Shown here: positions 8,814 to 17,186 of the stretch, piece by piece
Numbering within the stretch: the stretch's first letter is position 1
Layout of the letters: each line of letters starts with the position of its first letter
DNA from: Senegalimassilia anaerobia JC110
GTDB taxonomy: Bacteria > Actinomycetota > Coriobacteriia > Coriobacteriales > Eggerthellaceae
Direction of reading: 5' to 3'
Assembly: GCF_000236865.1 (NCBI RefSeq)
Contig: NZ_HE611015.1
Span: forward strand, 560,987-624,986
Length of the DNA: 64,000 nt
The notes under the pieces: model-generated
Told to the model about the DNA's origin: nothing
Seen by the model: the letters and a program-made list of their open reading frames with translations, nothing else
The model's database searches: none
Program-made: the position numbers and the translations under genes

Positions 8814-9737
8814 TCAAGCCAGCCCACCTCCTAGAAACGCCAGCAGATCGACCACCGTGGGAACGAGCACCAGCAACGTGGTAGGCGGCAAAAAGCAAAC
8901 GGACAGCACCACATCAAGCTTCGTCGGCATTTTCCTGATATGCTCGAGCGCCGCCGCTTGTGCGCGCGCACGGGCAAGCGCAGCTTGATTGGCAAGCCCT
9001 TGCGCCACCGATGCGCCCTGCTCTATGGCCTGAGTCAGCTGAGCGGCGAACGCGGTGACCTCCTGGCTTGCGCAGCGCTGCGCAAGATTGGAAAGCGCCT
9101 TCGCACGGGAATGCCCCAACAGGTTGACCTCTTGGTCCACCAGGCGGAACTCATCGGCAAGCGGGCCGCTCAAGCTCTCGGCGACTTGGCGGAAGCACTG
9201 TTCCACCGGAGATCCGGCAGCTATCGCCACGCCAAGCAGTTCCATGGCGTCGGGCAATCCGGCATCGATGGCGGCGCGGCGCGCTTGGCGCTTCGATCGC
9301 AGATACAGCTGCAAGCCTCCGCAACCCGCTAGCCCCGCTCCGCAAACGACGAAAACGAAAACCGCCGGCGCTGCACGAAACGCGATGCACGCCGCAACGG
9401 CGATGACCACGCAGCCCGAAACCGCGGCAAAGCACACGCAACGCCAGGTTTCGGGCTCCAAAGCGATGCCCGCGCATCGAAGCCGTTCCCTTGACCGCTC
9501 CCGCTCCCTCATTGAAAGCGGGGCGAAACCCGCAAGCGCCTCCACAGCACGCGACCACAAGCGAGCCGCACCCGCATGAGCCCGACCCCTCGACGAGCCG
9601 CCTGCCTGATCGGATCTTGCCCATGCCGGCATAAGCCCACGCGCCTTCACCCCGACCCAAGCGTTGAGCGCCTCGTAAACCGCCAACCCCGCAGCAACCG
9701 CCAGCAGGCAGATCGCGCAAAACGTCAGACTTCGCAT
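8814..9737 (-). CDS. tadC: Tad pilus inner-membrane protein TadC (module B)
   Basis: A 307-residue T2SSF/GspF-family protein of the Tad pilus inner-membrane platform, expected to work with TadB and the CpaF ATPase. Membrane segments are at about 3-22, 104-122 and 125-145, with a final pair near 275-305. The conserved F-domain helix IDAGLPDAMELLGVAIAAG lies in the middle and PTKLDVVLSVCFLPPTTLLVLVP at the C-terminus, typical of TadC. GGGGG precedes the ATG. It follows tadB by 29 bp. Confidence 0.88.
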   Translation of the reverse strand: MRSLTFCAICLLAVAAGLAVYEALNAWVGVKARGLMPAWARSDQAGGSSRGRAHAGAARLWSRAVEALAGFAPLSMRERERSRERLRCAGIALEPETWRCVCFAAVSGCVVIAVAACIAFRAAPAVFVFVVCGAGLAGCGGLQLYLRSKRQARRAAIDAGLPDAMELLGVAIAAGSPVEQCFRQVAESLSGPLADEFRLVDQEVNLLGHSRAKALSNLAQRCASQEVTAFAAQLTQAIEQGASVAQGLANQAALARARAQAAALEHIRKMPTKLDVVLSVCFLPPTTLLVLVPTVVDLLAFLGGGLA

Positions 9738-9766
9738 GTATCACCCCCTACCCGGCGCAAGCGCGC

Positions 9767-10684
9767 CTAATACGAGAACCTTGTGATCCGACGGCACGCC
9801 GCAATACCCGCCACCTCCATGAGCGCAGCGCCCGCAAGCACGGCCCACCCCAGCGGGTTTTCCCGATAGAACAGGGAAAAAGCCGGGTTTGTGGCGAACA
9901 TGAACGCGAAGATCGCAGGCATGGCGCACGCCACCACCACCGTGGCCATGCGCGTTCCCGCAAGTTCGCTGCGCAGCTCCTGCTGCATGAGGGCGCGGCC
10001 CTGGGCGTGCTCCGCGATCAGATCGAGAACCGCGCCCATCGACCCACCGAAACGCTGCTGGATGCGCATGGCCGACGCCAACGCCGCGACATCGGCGTCG
10101 CCTGTGCTCTGCGCCATGCGGGCAAGCGCCTGCACCAACGGCATGCCGTAGGAAACGCGCGCGAGCACCGCCATCAGCTCCGAGCGCAACGGCTCCGGAG
10201 CATGGTCGGCCGAGACCCGCAGCGCGCGCTCAAGAGTCAGCGAGCTTTTCACGCTGGCCGACAGCTGAGGAACGAGCCGCACGAACTGCCGGGAAAGCAG
10301 CTCGCGCCGTTTCGCCCGTGCGCGCAGCACGTACAGCGCCGCGGCGATGGCGACCAGCCCCATGCCCAGCATCGCACCGAGCGGGCCGCTTATCCGCATG
10401 CCGAAAAATGCCGCGAACGCGCCCACGGTGCCCAAGCACAGCGTCCATGAAACCGGAGATGCCTCGATACCCGCATCGCGCAGCATCCTGCCAAGCGGTC
10501 CTTCGGCATCCGCCTTCGCCGACTCGGCATCGCGTTTGCCCAGCTCGTACAACGCCCGGTCCGACGCCCGAGCGTCGCTTTCCTCGGCCCTTTGCCGCAA
10601 CCTCAAGGACAGGGCGGTGCACGCCACCGCCGCTGCCGCCAAAAGCACGCCGAAGGCAAGCGCCCCGGAGAAGAATCCCTTCAT
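9767..10684 (-). CDS. tadB: Tad pilus inner-membrane protein TadB (module B)
   Basis: A 305-residue T2SSF-family protein. The N-terminal helix covers about 5-25 and a paired hydrophobic region about 85-125. The F domain has FVRLVPQLSASVKSSLTLERAL and MRIQQRFGGSMGAVLDLIAEH, typical of TadB. The C-terminal helices surround FSLFYRENPLGW. The ATG at 10684 (with GGAAGG 8 nt upstream) is favoured over one two codons earlier at 10690. It is 13 bp downstream of cpaF. Confidence 0.88.
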   Translation of the reverse strand: MKGFFSGALAFGVLLAAAAVACTALSLRLRQRAEESDARASDRALYELGKRDAESAKADAEGPLGRMLRDAGIEASPVSWTLCLGTVGAFAAFFGMRISGPLGAMLGMGLVAIAAALYVLRARAKRRELLSRQFVRLVPQLSASVKSSLTLERALRVSADHAPEPLRSELMAVLARVSYGMPLVQALARMAQSTGDADVAALASAMRIQQRFGGSMGAVLDLIAEHAQGRALMQQELRSELAGTRMATVVVACAMPAIFAFMFATNPAFSLFYRENPLGWAVLAGAALMEVAGIAACRRITRFSY

Positions 10685-10697
10685 AGCCATCGCCTTC

Positions 10698-12017
10698 CTA
10701 TGACCCGAAAAACCAAGACGGATCGAACCTCACCCCTGCCGCGAGCATGCGCTGCTTGATGCGCTGCGGCTGAACGCCGCACGCGCGCCAAGCTCCCGTG
10801 ATGCGGCCGAACGCATCCACCCCGCGCGGGTCGAACCGGAACAGCTCGGCGCGGGGGATGACCGTCGCGCCCTCGGACATCTGGTCGACCGCCACGATGC
10901 TGGTAACGCGCCGCCCTCCGTCGCGCATGCGCTCCACATGGACGGTCAAACCCCCCGCAAGCGACTCCGAGATCTGCTGCACGATGACGTCGCGACCCAA
11001 ATCGGCGTTGGCATAACCCACCATGGTGCGCAGGCGGCTCAGCGCATTCCCCGGGTCGTTGGCATGCACGGTGGTCATCGAGCCGGGGTGGTCGGTCTGC
11101 ATCGCCTGCAGCATCTCGTAAGCCTCCGCCCCGCGACATTCGCCCACGATGATGCGATCGGGGCGCCGACGCAACGAGAGCGCCACCAGCTCGCGCATGC
11201 CAACGGCCCCTTCGCCTTCGATGTTCGCCTCGCGCGTCTGCATCCGCTCGACGTGCGCAGCACGCAACCGCAGCTCAGGCGTATCCTCGATGGTCAAAAC
11301 GCGCTCATCGTCGGGAATGAACCCGGAAAGCGCGCCGAGCATGGTCGTCTTTCCCGACCCGGTGCCTCCGGATATGACCACAGGGCACCGAGCGCGCACC
11401 GCCGAGCCTAAAAACTCTGCCATCACGGGGCTGAGGGCGCCTCGCGCCGTCAGATCCTCGATGCTCATGACGTCATCGCCGAACAGGCGAAGGTTGAGCG
11501 CGGGGCCGTCCGGGGCAAGCGGAGGCACGATGTAGGTCGCTCGCGCCTTGCCGCCCGGCAGCATGGCGCAGCCCATGGCATGCGCCTCATCGCAGCGCAT
11601 GCCCGCCTGCTCGGCGATCTTGTCGATGATGCGACGGAGATGGTCGGCGTCGTCGAACCGAACGTACGGGCACGGCTCCAATCGCCCTGCGCGCTCCACG
11701 AACACATGCGGCTCCAAAAACCTTGCAACTCCGGCATCGATCGCCACGCCACCGCCGTTGACGATGATCTCGGTGATCCCAGGGTCCTCCAACAGCCCTT
11801 GCAAAGGGCCGTAGCGAAGGAAATCGTCGCCGACCGAACGGCACAAGCGAGCGACATCGGGCTCTGCAAGGCCCAGGTTCCACGCCCGCACGGCCTCTTG
11901 CACAAGCGACTGAATGGCCGATTCCACCTCCACGGGATCGAAATCACCCTGTAACCTCGTCGCAAGGCCTTCGCGAACCGCCCGCTTCAGGGCAAGCTCG
12001 GTCCCCCTATCCATCAT
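10698..12017 (-). CDS. cpaF: Tad secretion ATPase CpaF/TadA (module B)
   Basis: A 439-residue hexameric secretion ATPase that powers Flp pilus assembly. It has an N-terminal helical domain (YGPLQGLLEDPGITEIIVNG), Walker A GGTGSGKTT (217-225), an Asp box ending IEDTPELRL, Walker B RIIVGECRGAEA and a His box with MTTVHAND. The start at 12017 (or 12014) overlaps the end of cpaB by about 11 bp, with GGGGGG upstream. It is clearly divergent from the second CpaF at 22.5-23.9 kb. The two share motifs but differ in most surface sequence, so this is not a recent duplication. Confidence 0.95.
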   Translation of the reverse strand: MMDRGTELALKRAVREGLATRLQGDFDPVEVESAIQSLVQEAVRAWNLGLAEPDVARLCRSVGDDFLRYGPLQGLLEDPGITEIIVNGGGVAIDAGVARFLEPHVFVERAGRLEPCPYVRFDDADHLRRIIDKIAEQAGMRCDEAHAMGCAMLPGGKARATYIVPPLAPDGPALNLRLFGDDVMSIEDLTARGALSPVMAEFLGSAVRARCPVVISGGTGSGKTTMLGALSGFIPDDERVLTIEDTPELRLRAAHVERMQTREANIEGEGAVGMRELVALSLRRRPDRIIVGECRGAEAYEMLQAMQTDHPGSMTTVHANDPGNALSRLRTMVGYANADLGRDVIVQQISESLAGGLTVHVERMRDGGRRVTSIVAVDQMSEGATVIPRAELFRFDPRGVDAFGRITGAWRACGVQPQRIKQRMLAAGVRFDPSWFFGS

Positions 12018-12864
12018 GCTCGACCATACCCCCCGACAACATGCCGCCCGCAACGAGCTGGACGCTGATAGTGCCCGACGCCTGCGCGCGGCGGACGGCG
12101 TCCGCCTGCTCCGGCGTCAACTCCAACGTGATGGCGCTATACGCCGCACCCTCGCCAGCGCCATCGCCGCCCACCGACATCACCCGCGCCGAAGCGCAAA
12201 GCTCGTCCAAGCTGACCGCGCCGCCGGCGGCATCGGTGACGCACACCACGCGAACCTCGTCGAACGGCTGGACCTGCCCGGCCACGCCCGTCTCGTCGTT
12301 GACCGACAGGGACACCGCCTCCATGCCCGCGGCGAGCTGCGCGGCCAACCTGCCATCCGCCGCGCTGCCGGCGATCATCTGAGGCGATAGCTGCGTGTTC
12401 GCCGGAATGGACACCAACGCCCGGGCACCTGCCACGCCGCCCGCACCGTCAAGGGCGTCGGCGCCGAGCGCATCATCTTGGCGGAAGGCCTGAGGGACCT
12501 CCACAAGCTGCACCGCATCCGCGCCGAACGGATCGCCGGCCGCAACGTCGCGCGTGGTGACGACCACGCTGCGAGCGCCCTTCGTCGCTTGATCGACCGC
12601 CGCATGGGACACCCCAGCCTGCCATAACCCGTATCCCACCGCCACGACCGCAACGGCCACCGCCGCCGCGGTCACCGCCGACATCTGTTTGAAACGCGCA
12701 GCTGCGGAATCCATCGAGCGGACGGCATCGTCGATCGGACGCTGCTCGCCCTCGTCCTGCTGCCCGGCCGTCCTTCCAGACGCCGCCCCCGAACGCCCGC
12801 CGGAGCGCAACCGCCCCGACAGCGTCTGCCGCGAGACGCGCCCCGTATTCCTTCCGACCGACAT
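12007..12864 (-). CDS. cpaB: CpaB/RcpC-type Flp pilus protein (module B)
   Basis: A 285-residue SAF-domain protein of the CpaB/RcpC family. A cytoplasmic Arg/Gly/Ser-rich segment of about 70 residues precedes one membrane helix (AVTAAAVAVAVVAVGYGLW). The SAF domain then follows (VVVTTRDVAAGDPFGADAV ... RALVSIPANTQLSPQMI), and the C-terminal part includes LELTPEQADAVRRAQASG. The start at 12864 is set by AAGGGGG. CpaB is thought to form part of the periplasmic or cell-wall assembly complex. The other copy (25436-26089) lacks the long cytoplasmic tail. Confidence 0.87.
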   Translation of the reverse strand: MSVGRNTGRVSRQTLSGRLRSGGRSGAASGRTAGQQDEGEQRPIDDAVRSMDSAAARFKQMSAVTAAAVAVAVVAVGYGLWQAGVSHAAVDQATKGARSVVVTTRDVAAGDPFGADAVQLVEVPQAFRQDDALGADALDGAGGVAGARALVSIPANTQLSPQMIAGSAADGRLAAQLAAGMEAVSLSVNDETGVAGQVQPFDEVRVVCVTDAAGGAVSLDELCASARVMSVGGDGAGEGAAYSAITLELTPEQADAVRRAQASGTISVQLVAGGMLSGGMVEHDG

Positions 12865-12880
12865 GGTCGTCCCCCTTTCG

Positions 12881-13468
12881 CTATCCACCTAAACGGGCTT
12901 GAGCCTCCTCGGCTATCTCCCGAGGGAACCCCTCAAGCGCGCTTATCGCCGAAAACCGCCCCTGGCCTGCGCCGCAGCCATCGCCAAAACAATGCACGCC
13001 GCATATGCGGGCATCAGGCCGCCAAACTTGCTGCGCCGCATACGGGCGCGCGCTGAACACCCGGCTCGAAGCCACCTTCGCATCGGGGGCGGAGCTTGTG
13101 GCAAACGGAAGGGCTTTCGCCTCCTCCACCTGCATGCCCACCACCCAAATCCGCTCGCTTTTGGCGACTGCCTGAGCAGGTGCCTCGTAGAACCACACGC
13201 TTATCGCCCCTTCCACCCCTTGCGCCCTAACCTGCTCCACGATCAGGTCGGCAAGAATCGCGCCTGCATCATCGCCGTATTTCGCGGCGGCGGCTTGGCT
13301 GGCATCCATGCAGGCCGACCTTGCGGCATCCAATGCCTGTTCCTGACGGGCCTTTGCGCCGTAAAGCAGGGCGCAATCCGCCAAAAAGCCCAGCGTCATC
13401 ACCAATACCAGGCACAACGCCACGGCAAGCGGGGCAACGTTGCCCCTCTCCCCCCGATATCGGCTCAT
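12881..13468 (-). CDS. TadE/TadG-like minor pseudopilin
   Basis: A 195-residue protein with an N-terminal pseudopilin-like segment (GERGNVAPLAVALCLVLVMTLGFLADCALLYGAKARQEQALDAARSACMDA), like TadG/TadE N-termini. The mature part is extracytoplasmic and contains a Cys-rich stretch CGVHCFGDGCGAG. The usual Glu at +5 of TadE pilins is not present. ATGA coupling with the upstream TadE-like gene (overlap 13465-13468) indicates cotranslation. A precise role is not known. Confidence 0.75.
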   Translation of the reverse strand: MSRYRGERGNVAPLAVALCLVLVMTLGFLADCALLYGAKARQEQALDAARSACMDASQAAAAKYGDDAGAILADLIVEQVRAQGVEGAISVWFYEAPAQAVAKSERIWVVGMQVEEAKALPFATSSAPDAKVASSRVFSARPYAAQQVWRPDARICGVHCFGDGCGAGQGRFSAISALEGFPREIAEEAQARLGG

Positions 13469-13923
13469 GCAAGGCTCACCTCCGTCACCCGCTCATCGAC
13501 CACCGCGCACGTGACATGACGCGACAGCCTTCCGCCTTCACGAAACCCCGCCAGCGAGATCGGCGCCTTATAGGACACGTCGTAGGAAACGGAAGTGAGG
13601 GCCGTGCGGCTTGAGACGCCGCTTGCGGAAAACGCATCCTCGCGCGCGTTCGATTCCACCCGCACCCCCGACACCGTCAAATCGCTACGGCGCAGCTGCG
13701 CAGACTCATCGAGAATCTGCTCGGCGACGAACGACTCCCTATCCGATGCCGTCCTCAGACCTGACACGTCGATGCGCATGCACGCCTGGGTAAGCTCGGA
13801 GGACAGCATGATGGCGGCCGCGTTCATCATGGCCACCTGCATGATGCCGAACGCCACGACGATGAGCAGCACCGCGGCGAAGGAGAACTGCACGCTCTCG
13901 CTCCCCCGTTCATCGACGACCAT
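13465..13923 (-). CDS. TadE-like minor pseudopilin
   Basis: A 152-residue TadE-family protein: short N-terminus, DERGSESVQFSFAAVLLIVVAFGIMQVAMM membrane/pilin-like segment, then a soluble extracytoplasmic domain. The ATG at 13923 has GGAGG 6 nt upstream and overlaps the previous gene by 14 bp. The Glu in GSESVQF is near the position expected for pseudopilin processing. It is the second of three consecutive TadE-like genes in module B. Confidence 0.78.
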   Translation of the reverse strand: MVVDERGSESVQFSFAAVLLIVVAFGIMQVAMMNAAAIMLSSELTQACMRIDVSGLRTASDRESFVAEQILDESAQLRRSDLTVSGVRVESNAREDAFSASGVSSRTALTSVSYDVSYKAPISLAGFREGGRLSRHVTCAVVDERVTEVSLA

Positions 13924-14392
13924 GCCCCACCTCCGCATCCGCATCCACCGAAACCGTCCTGCTCGCCGCCGATGACAGCTGCAGCCCGTCGACCGCGCCC
14001 GCCGCGGAGAGCGCCACCTCGCCGACGGGAGTCAAGCATCGGGCGCTCACGCGCATCCTCACGTCCACCTGCCGGCAAGCGAACCCGACCGGTCGCGCTT
14101 CGAAGCGATCCGCCTGCGGATCGAACGTCTTGCGCTCGACCTCCTTCGTCCGCACGGGCGAGCAGTCGACCTCGATCGAGCAGGAAACTCCCTCGCCCGC
14201 AAGCCCGGGAGCCTGCTCGAGCGCCGCCGAAAGAGCAAACGCCCCGTCCGGACCCTTATCCCCTTGCGCGACGCGCTGAGCCGCATAGCGGCAGGCGGCC
14301 TGGGCCGCGACATCCGCTTCCATCCCCAGATACGCCGCCCTTCCGATATCCGCGACGGCGCACAGCAGGCCCATCAGCAAGGGCAGCGCCAT
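13910..14392 (-). CDS. TadE-like minor pseudopilin, start uncertain
   Basis: The frame shows an N-terminal hydrophobic segment ASAVTFVMALPLLMGLLCAVADIGRAAYLGMEADVAAQAACRYAAQ, typical of TadE-like proteins, then about 110 soluble residues with several Cys. The first ATG that gives this product is at 14392, but conserved-looking residues lie just before it and no SD is visible. The frame stays open back to about 14461, where the pilin gene stops, with only CTG codons as alternative starts. Translation may depend on coupling to the pilin gene. The +5 Glu is absent. Confidence 0.6.
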   Translation of the reverse strand: MALPLLMGLLCAVADIGRAAYLGMEADVAAQAACRYAAQRVAQGDKGPDGAFALSAALEQAPGLAGEGVSCSIEVDCSPVRTKEVERKTFDPQADRFEARPVGFACRQVDVRMRVSARCLTPVGEVALSAAGAVDGLQLSSAASRTVSVDADAEVGHGRR

Positions 14393-14457
14393 CACGAACG
14401 TGACGGCGCTCGCCCCATCGACCCGTGCCCGGCTGCCGGCCAGGCACGCAAGCGCAG

Positions 14458-14706
14458 CTACCTGCTTCCCACCGCGCCGCTCGTCACGCTCTTGAACATG
14501 TTCGTGACCGAGTTGCCAGCGGACGTGATCGCCGTGTTGACCTGCGTCTGTAAGATCATGAGCGCCGCTCCCAAGCCCACGGCGAAGCCGAGCGCGATGA
14601 CCACCTGCACAATCTCCGATCCGCCGTCTTCCTCGCCGCGATACGCCAGAGCGCGAGCCTTGTCCGCAAAGCCCCTCAGGGCAACGCCGTTCATGTCCAT
14701 ACCCAT
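14458..14706 (-). CDS. Flp1-type type IVb pilin
   Basis: An 82-residue small pilin. Residues 23-45 read EEDGGSEIVQVVIALGFAVGL, followed by QTQVNTAITSAGNSVTNMFKSVTSG. This is the pattern of Flp1/Flp-family pilins of Firmicutes and actinobacteria: acidic turn, short hydrophobic helix, polar amphipathic tail. The ATG at 14706 follows GGGAAGG. It sits directly downstream of the prepilin peptidase gene and upstream of three TadE-like genes, so it is the most likely major pilin of module B. It differs in sequence type from the flp gene at 20.5 kb. Confidence 0.75.
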   Translation of the reverse strand: MGMDMNGVALRGFADKARALAYRGEEDGGSEIVQVVIALGFAVGLGAALMILQTQVNTAITSAGNSVTNMFKSVTSGAVGSR

Positions 14707-14801
14707 ATCCAAACCTTCCCATTCGCTGCCTTTTCCTTGTCATCGAATCGAACCGACGCCGAACCAGCCCAAAGGCACCACCTCCTTTCCAGATCCCGCC
14801 C

Positions 14802-15692
14802 TCATCCGAGCACCGTCGTCCCCACCGCCAGCCATATGGACAAAAACGGCGCCATGGGAATGCCGTCGCGACGTCCAAGCCGATGCATCAGCATCCCGAC
14901 AATCGAGAACGTGCACGCCGACACATAGCAAGCCGCCGCGCCCAGAAGCGTCGCGGGACCGCACGCGAAGGCAAGCGCCGTCATACAGCGAATATCGCCG
15001 AAGCCCACCGATCCGCCGCTTTTTCGCGCAATGCGGTTCGCCGTCCAGCACACCGCCAGAACCGCTGCCGCGGCAACGGCGCCTTCCGCGATGCCGATGG
15101 ACCCATGGCGAAGAAGTTGATAAGCGCCTCCTGCGACCAGCAACGCCGCACAGCACTCAAGCGGGATCATCCTTGCCCGCAGGTCGCACACCACCCCCGA
15201 CGCCATGGCCACGCCGCATACGCAAAGCAAAGCGCCTTGGTGCCACGGGACGCCGGACAGCGGCTGGGCCGCGAACCACAACGCCATGGCGGCGGCGAGC
15301 ACCGCTCGCTGCCACGACCGCGGGGAGAACGAGCAGCGCCGTTGCTGCTGGACCTCGCTTCGCGTTGAGGCGCCCTTTCCAACATCGATGCCTGCCTCCC
15401 GAAGCTCTTCGGCGCGCTCGTGCGTGAGCGCCCCCTTCAAAGCCTGGGAGCGGCAATCCGCAAGCCAGATGCCCACGGCGCCTGCCGTCCCCCTCTCGTT
15501 TTGACGGGGAAGCCGGCCAGGACAGGCGTCGCGATAATGCGCAAAATCATCCAAACAACGATACCACCAGGTATAAGAGCGCCAATATGCCCTGCTCAGC
15601 AGCATGTCGGCGATTCGAGGGATCGCGAACGCCCCCGCCACCGCCCCGACTGCCGCGCATAAGGTCAACACGGTAAGCGCATACCCCGTCAT
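14802..15692 (-). CDS. Prepilin peptidase (A24 family)
   Basis: A 296-residue polytopic aspartyl protease that trims prepilin leaders. The two catalytic aspartates are visible: CDLRARMIP (the D after Cys) and GFGDIRCM, matching the GxGD motif. The fold continues with IPMAPFLSIW near the C-terminus. An N-terminal region of about 100 residues with one helix and a soluble charged segment precedes the peptidase core and is longer than in minimal TadV/CpaA. The start overlaps the zinc-ribbon gene by 4 bp. It is the only prepilin peptidase seen here, so it may serve both tad modules. Confidence 0.88.
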   Translation of the reverse strand: MTGYALTVLTLCAAVGAVAGAFAIPRIADMLLSRAYWRSYTWWYRCLDDFAHYRDACPGRLPRQNERGTAGAVGIWLADCRSQALKGALTHERAEELREAGIDVGKGASTRSEVQQQRRCSFSPRSWQRAVLAAAMALWFAAQPLSGVPWHQGALLCVCGVAMASGVVCDLRARMIPLECCAALLVAGGAYQLLRHGSIGIAEGAVAAAAVLAVCWTANRIARKSGGSVGFGDIRCMTALAFACGPATLLGAAACYVSACTFSIVGMLMHRLGRRDGIPMAPFLSIWLAVGTTVLG

Positions 15693-16303
15693 GCGCTTAC
15701 CGCCTGCAATTCGGCAGCATGACGCGGATGGGTCGATCTTGCCTGCTCAGCCCCTTGCCCGGCCGATGCTCCTCGCTGCACATCGGCCGGGCGGGCGCCG
15801 ACCGATCCCCGTATCGGCCTACCTCGGCGTAACAGCTGGCAAGCGGTGGCCTGAGCCGCCTGACGAGCCGCATCGTCCTCCGCAGCCGCATTCGCTTCCG
15901 CAGCCCCTACCAACTCGATGCGCACCACGATGTCGGCACCGCCGGCGGAAACGCTCACGTTCCTGGCGATGACAGGAGCGCTCCCGCAAGGTTCTCCATC
16001 CAGGCGCTGCTCGATTCCGGAAACGCCATCATCGGGCAACGGCCGCTGCAGTTGCTCCGCCGAGCGTCCCTTCATCAAAGCCGCCTGCCGCGCATCGGCC
16101 CAAGAAGCCGCGTTCGCACCAGAACTCGGCGCCTGAGCACGCATCTGCGTCTCCTGGGACAGCGACCCGACGGCCTCTCCCTTATGCGCGTTGCCTGGCA
16201 TCGGAGCAGCCACCGGCTCTTTGCCGCTGAACCGATGCATGCAGCCGTAGCAGACCTCGGCATCGTCGAACGCCCTTGCGTGGCAAACCGGGCATACCCT
16301 CAT
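15689..16303 (-). CDS. Zinc-ribbon protein in the tad locus
   Basis: A 204-residue protein of unknown function. The N-terminus has a CPVC-x10-CYGC four-cysteine motif (4-21), consistent with a small zinc ribbon. A low-complexity linker follows (about 30-95), then a segment VIARNVSVSAGGADIVVRIELVGAAEA that could form a beta domain, and an Arg/Gln/Ala-rich tail. No membrane segment. ATGA overlaps on both sides (DUF192 gene and prepilin peptidase) place it firmly in the operon. Confidence 0.7.
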   Translation of the reverse strand: MRVCPVCHARAFDDAEVCYGCMHRFSGKEPVAAPMPGNAHKGEAVGSLSQETQMRAQAPSSGANAASWADARQAALMKGRSAEQLQRPLPDDGVSGIEQRLDGEPCGSAPVIARNVSVSAGGADIVVRIELVGAAEANAAAEDDAARQAAQATACQLLRRGRPIRGSVGARPADVQRGASAGQGAEQARSTHPRHAAELQAVSA

Positions 16304-16626
16304 TTCCCTGCACCATCCTTTCTCGTCATCTCCACATGCTCCCCCGCTGAAAACCAGGGCGGGTCGTTCACGGAGAATCGCTCTAAAACGGCCACCGCTT
16401 TACGGCATCTGATACGCCTGCGCGGCCCGACGGCCCGATACGACTCCAACACCCGCCCTTGCTCGTCCAGGAATGCGATGTCGATCAGCTCGGCCATGCC
16501 GAAGGTGTGAACGTCGTTGCACGGCGCCAGCATGACGACGCCCTTCGAGCGCTTCGCCCCCAGCAAGCCGCGCACGCGCGTCCCGAAGCCGACCGCTAAC
16601 CTCATCGGCGCATCCCTTCCCTTCAC
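16300..16626 (-). CDS. DUF192 family protein
   Basis: A 108-residue protein with the DUF192 core: TRVRGLLGAKRSKGVVMLAPCNDVHTFGMAELIDIAFLD, then VLESYRAVGPRRRIRC. DUF192 proteins are small beta-barrels of unknown biochemical function, often secreted in other bacteria. No signal peptide is present here. The GTG at 16626 has AAGGAGG 7 nt upstream and shares one base with the stop of the preceding gene. It sits between the two tad modules. Confidence 0.85.
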   Translation of the reverse strand: MKGRDAPMRLAVGFGTRVRGLLGAKRSKGVVMLAPCNDVHTFGMAELIDIAFLDEQGRVLESYRAVGPRRRIRCRKAVAVLERFSVNDPPWFSAGEHVEMTRKDGAGK

Positions 16627-17186
16627 TAACGCACCTCCTTCTCGCATTCGGACCACTGCACGACCACGCTCGTCCCCTGCGGCATCTGCACACACTGCAC
16701 AAACGCCCAACGACAAGCGCCGCAGTCTTTCGAGAACGTCGCGCATAAGCCCTGGCCTGCCGCCGTCGTCCTCCATCCGCCGCGCTCAAGCGCATCCTGC
16801 ACCTCCCGCAGCGCATCGGGAGCGCTGCCCGCATGCTCGAATCCCACCAGGTGCGACCCGACATCGCATCGCAGCCCGCGCTTGCCCGCCACCGAAAACA
16901 GCTCGTCCCTGAACGTCTCGGGGACATCCGAGGGCAAGCAGGAAAAGCCGTCATCGACCCTGCCCATGACCGCATCGAAGCCTGCAAAGGAAGCCGACTC
17001 GGACGCCGTCCACCATGCCGCCTGGGCTTGCGCGCCGCCGGCACCGGCAAGAAGCACGATCCCCGCGGCAACGATGAGCACCGCACGGACAAGCCGCGCC
17101 CGCACACAACCGCCGCGCCCCGCGCGCGCCGACCGTCTTGGCGCCCGATCACCGCCGCACGCCGCATACCCACGGCCGCCGCTCAC
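16626..17186 (-). CDS. Small exported cysteine-containing protein, function unknown
   Basis: A 186-residue protein not recognised. The N-terminus is Arg/Gly-rich, then a signal-peptide-like helix (VRAVLIVAAGIVLLAGAGGAQAQA) with cleavage expected near AQA. The mature part of about 130 residues has several Cys (FSCLPSD, LRCDVG, LCATFSKDCGACRW, QCVQ), suggesting disulfides. It starts with GTG at 17186 in a GTGA overlap with the TadE-like gene. Context suggests a role in pilus assembly or the extracytoplasmic environment of the Tad system. Confidence 0.65.
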   Translation of the reverse strand: MSGGRGYAACGGDRAPRRSARAGRGGCVRARLVRAVLIVAAGIVLLAGAGGAQAQAAWWTASESASFAGFDAVMGRVDDGFSCLPSDVPETFRDELFSVAGKRGLRCDVGSHLVGFEHAGSAPDALREVQDALERGGWRTTAAGQGLCATFSKDCGACRWAFVQCVQMPQGTSVVVQWSECEKEVR

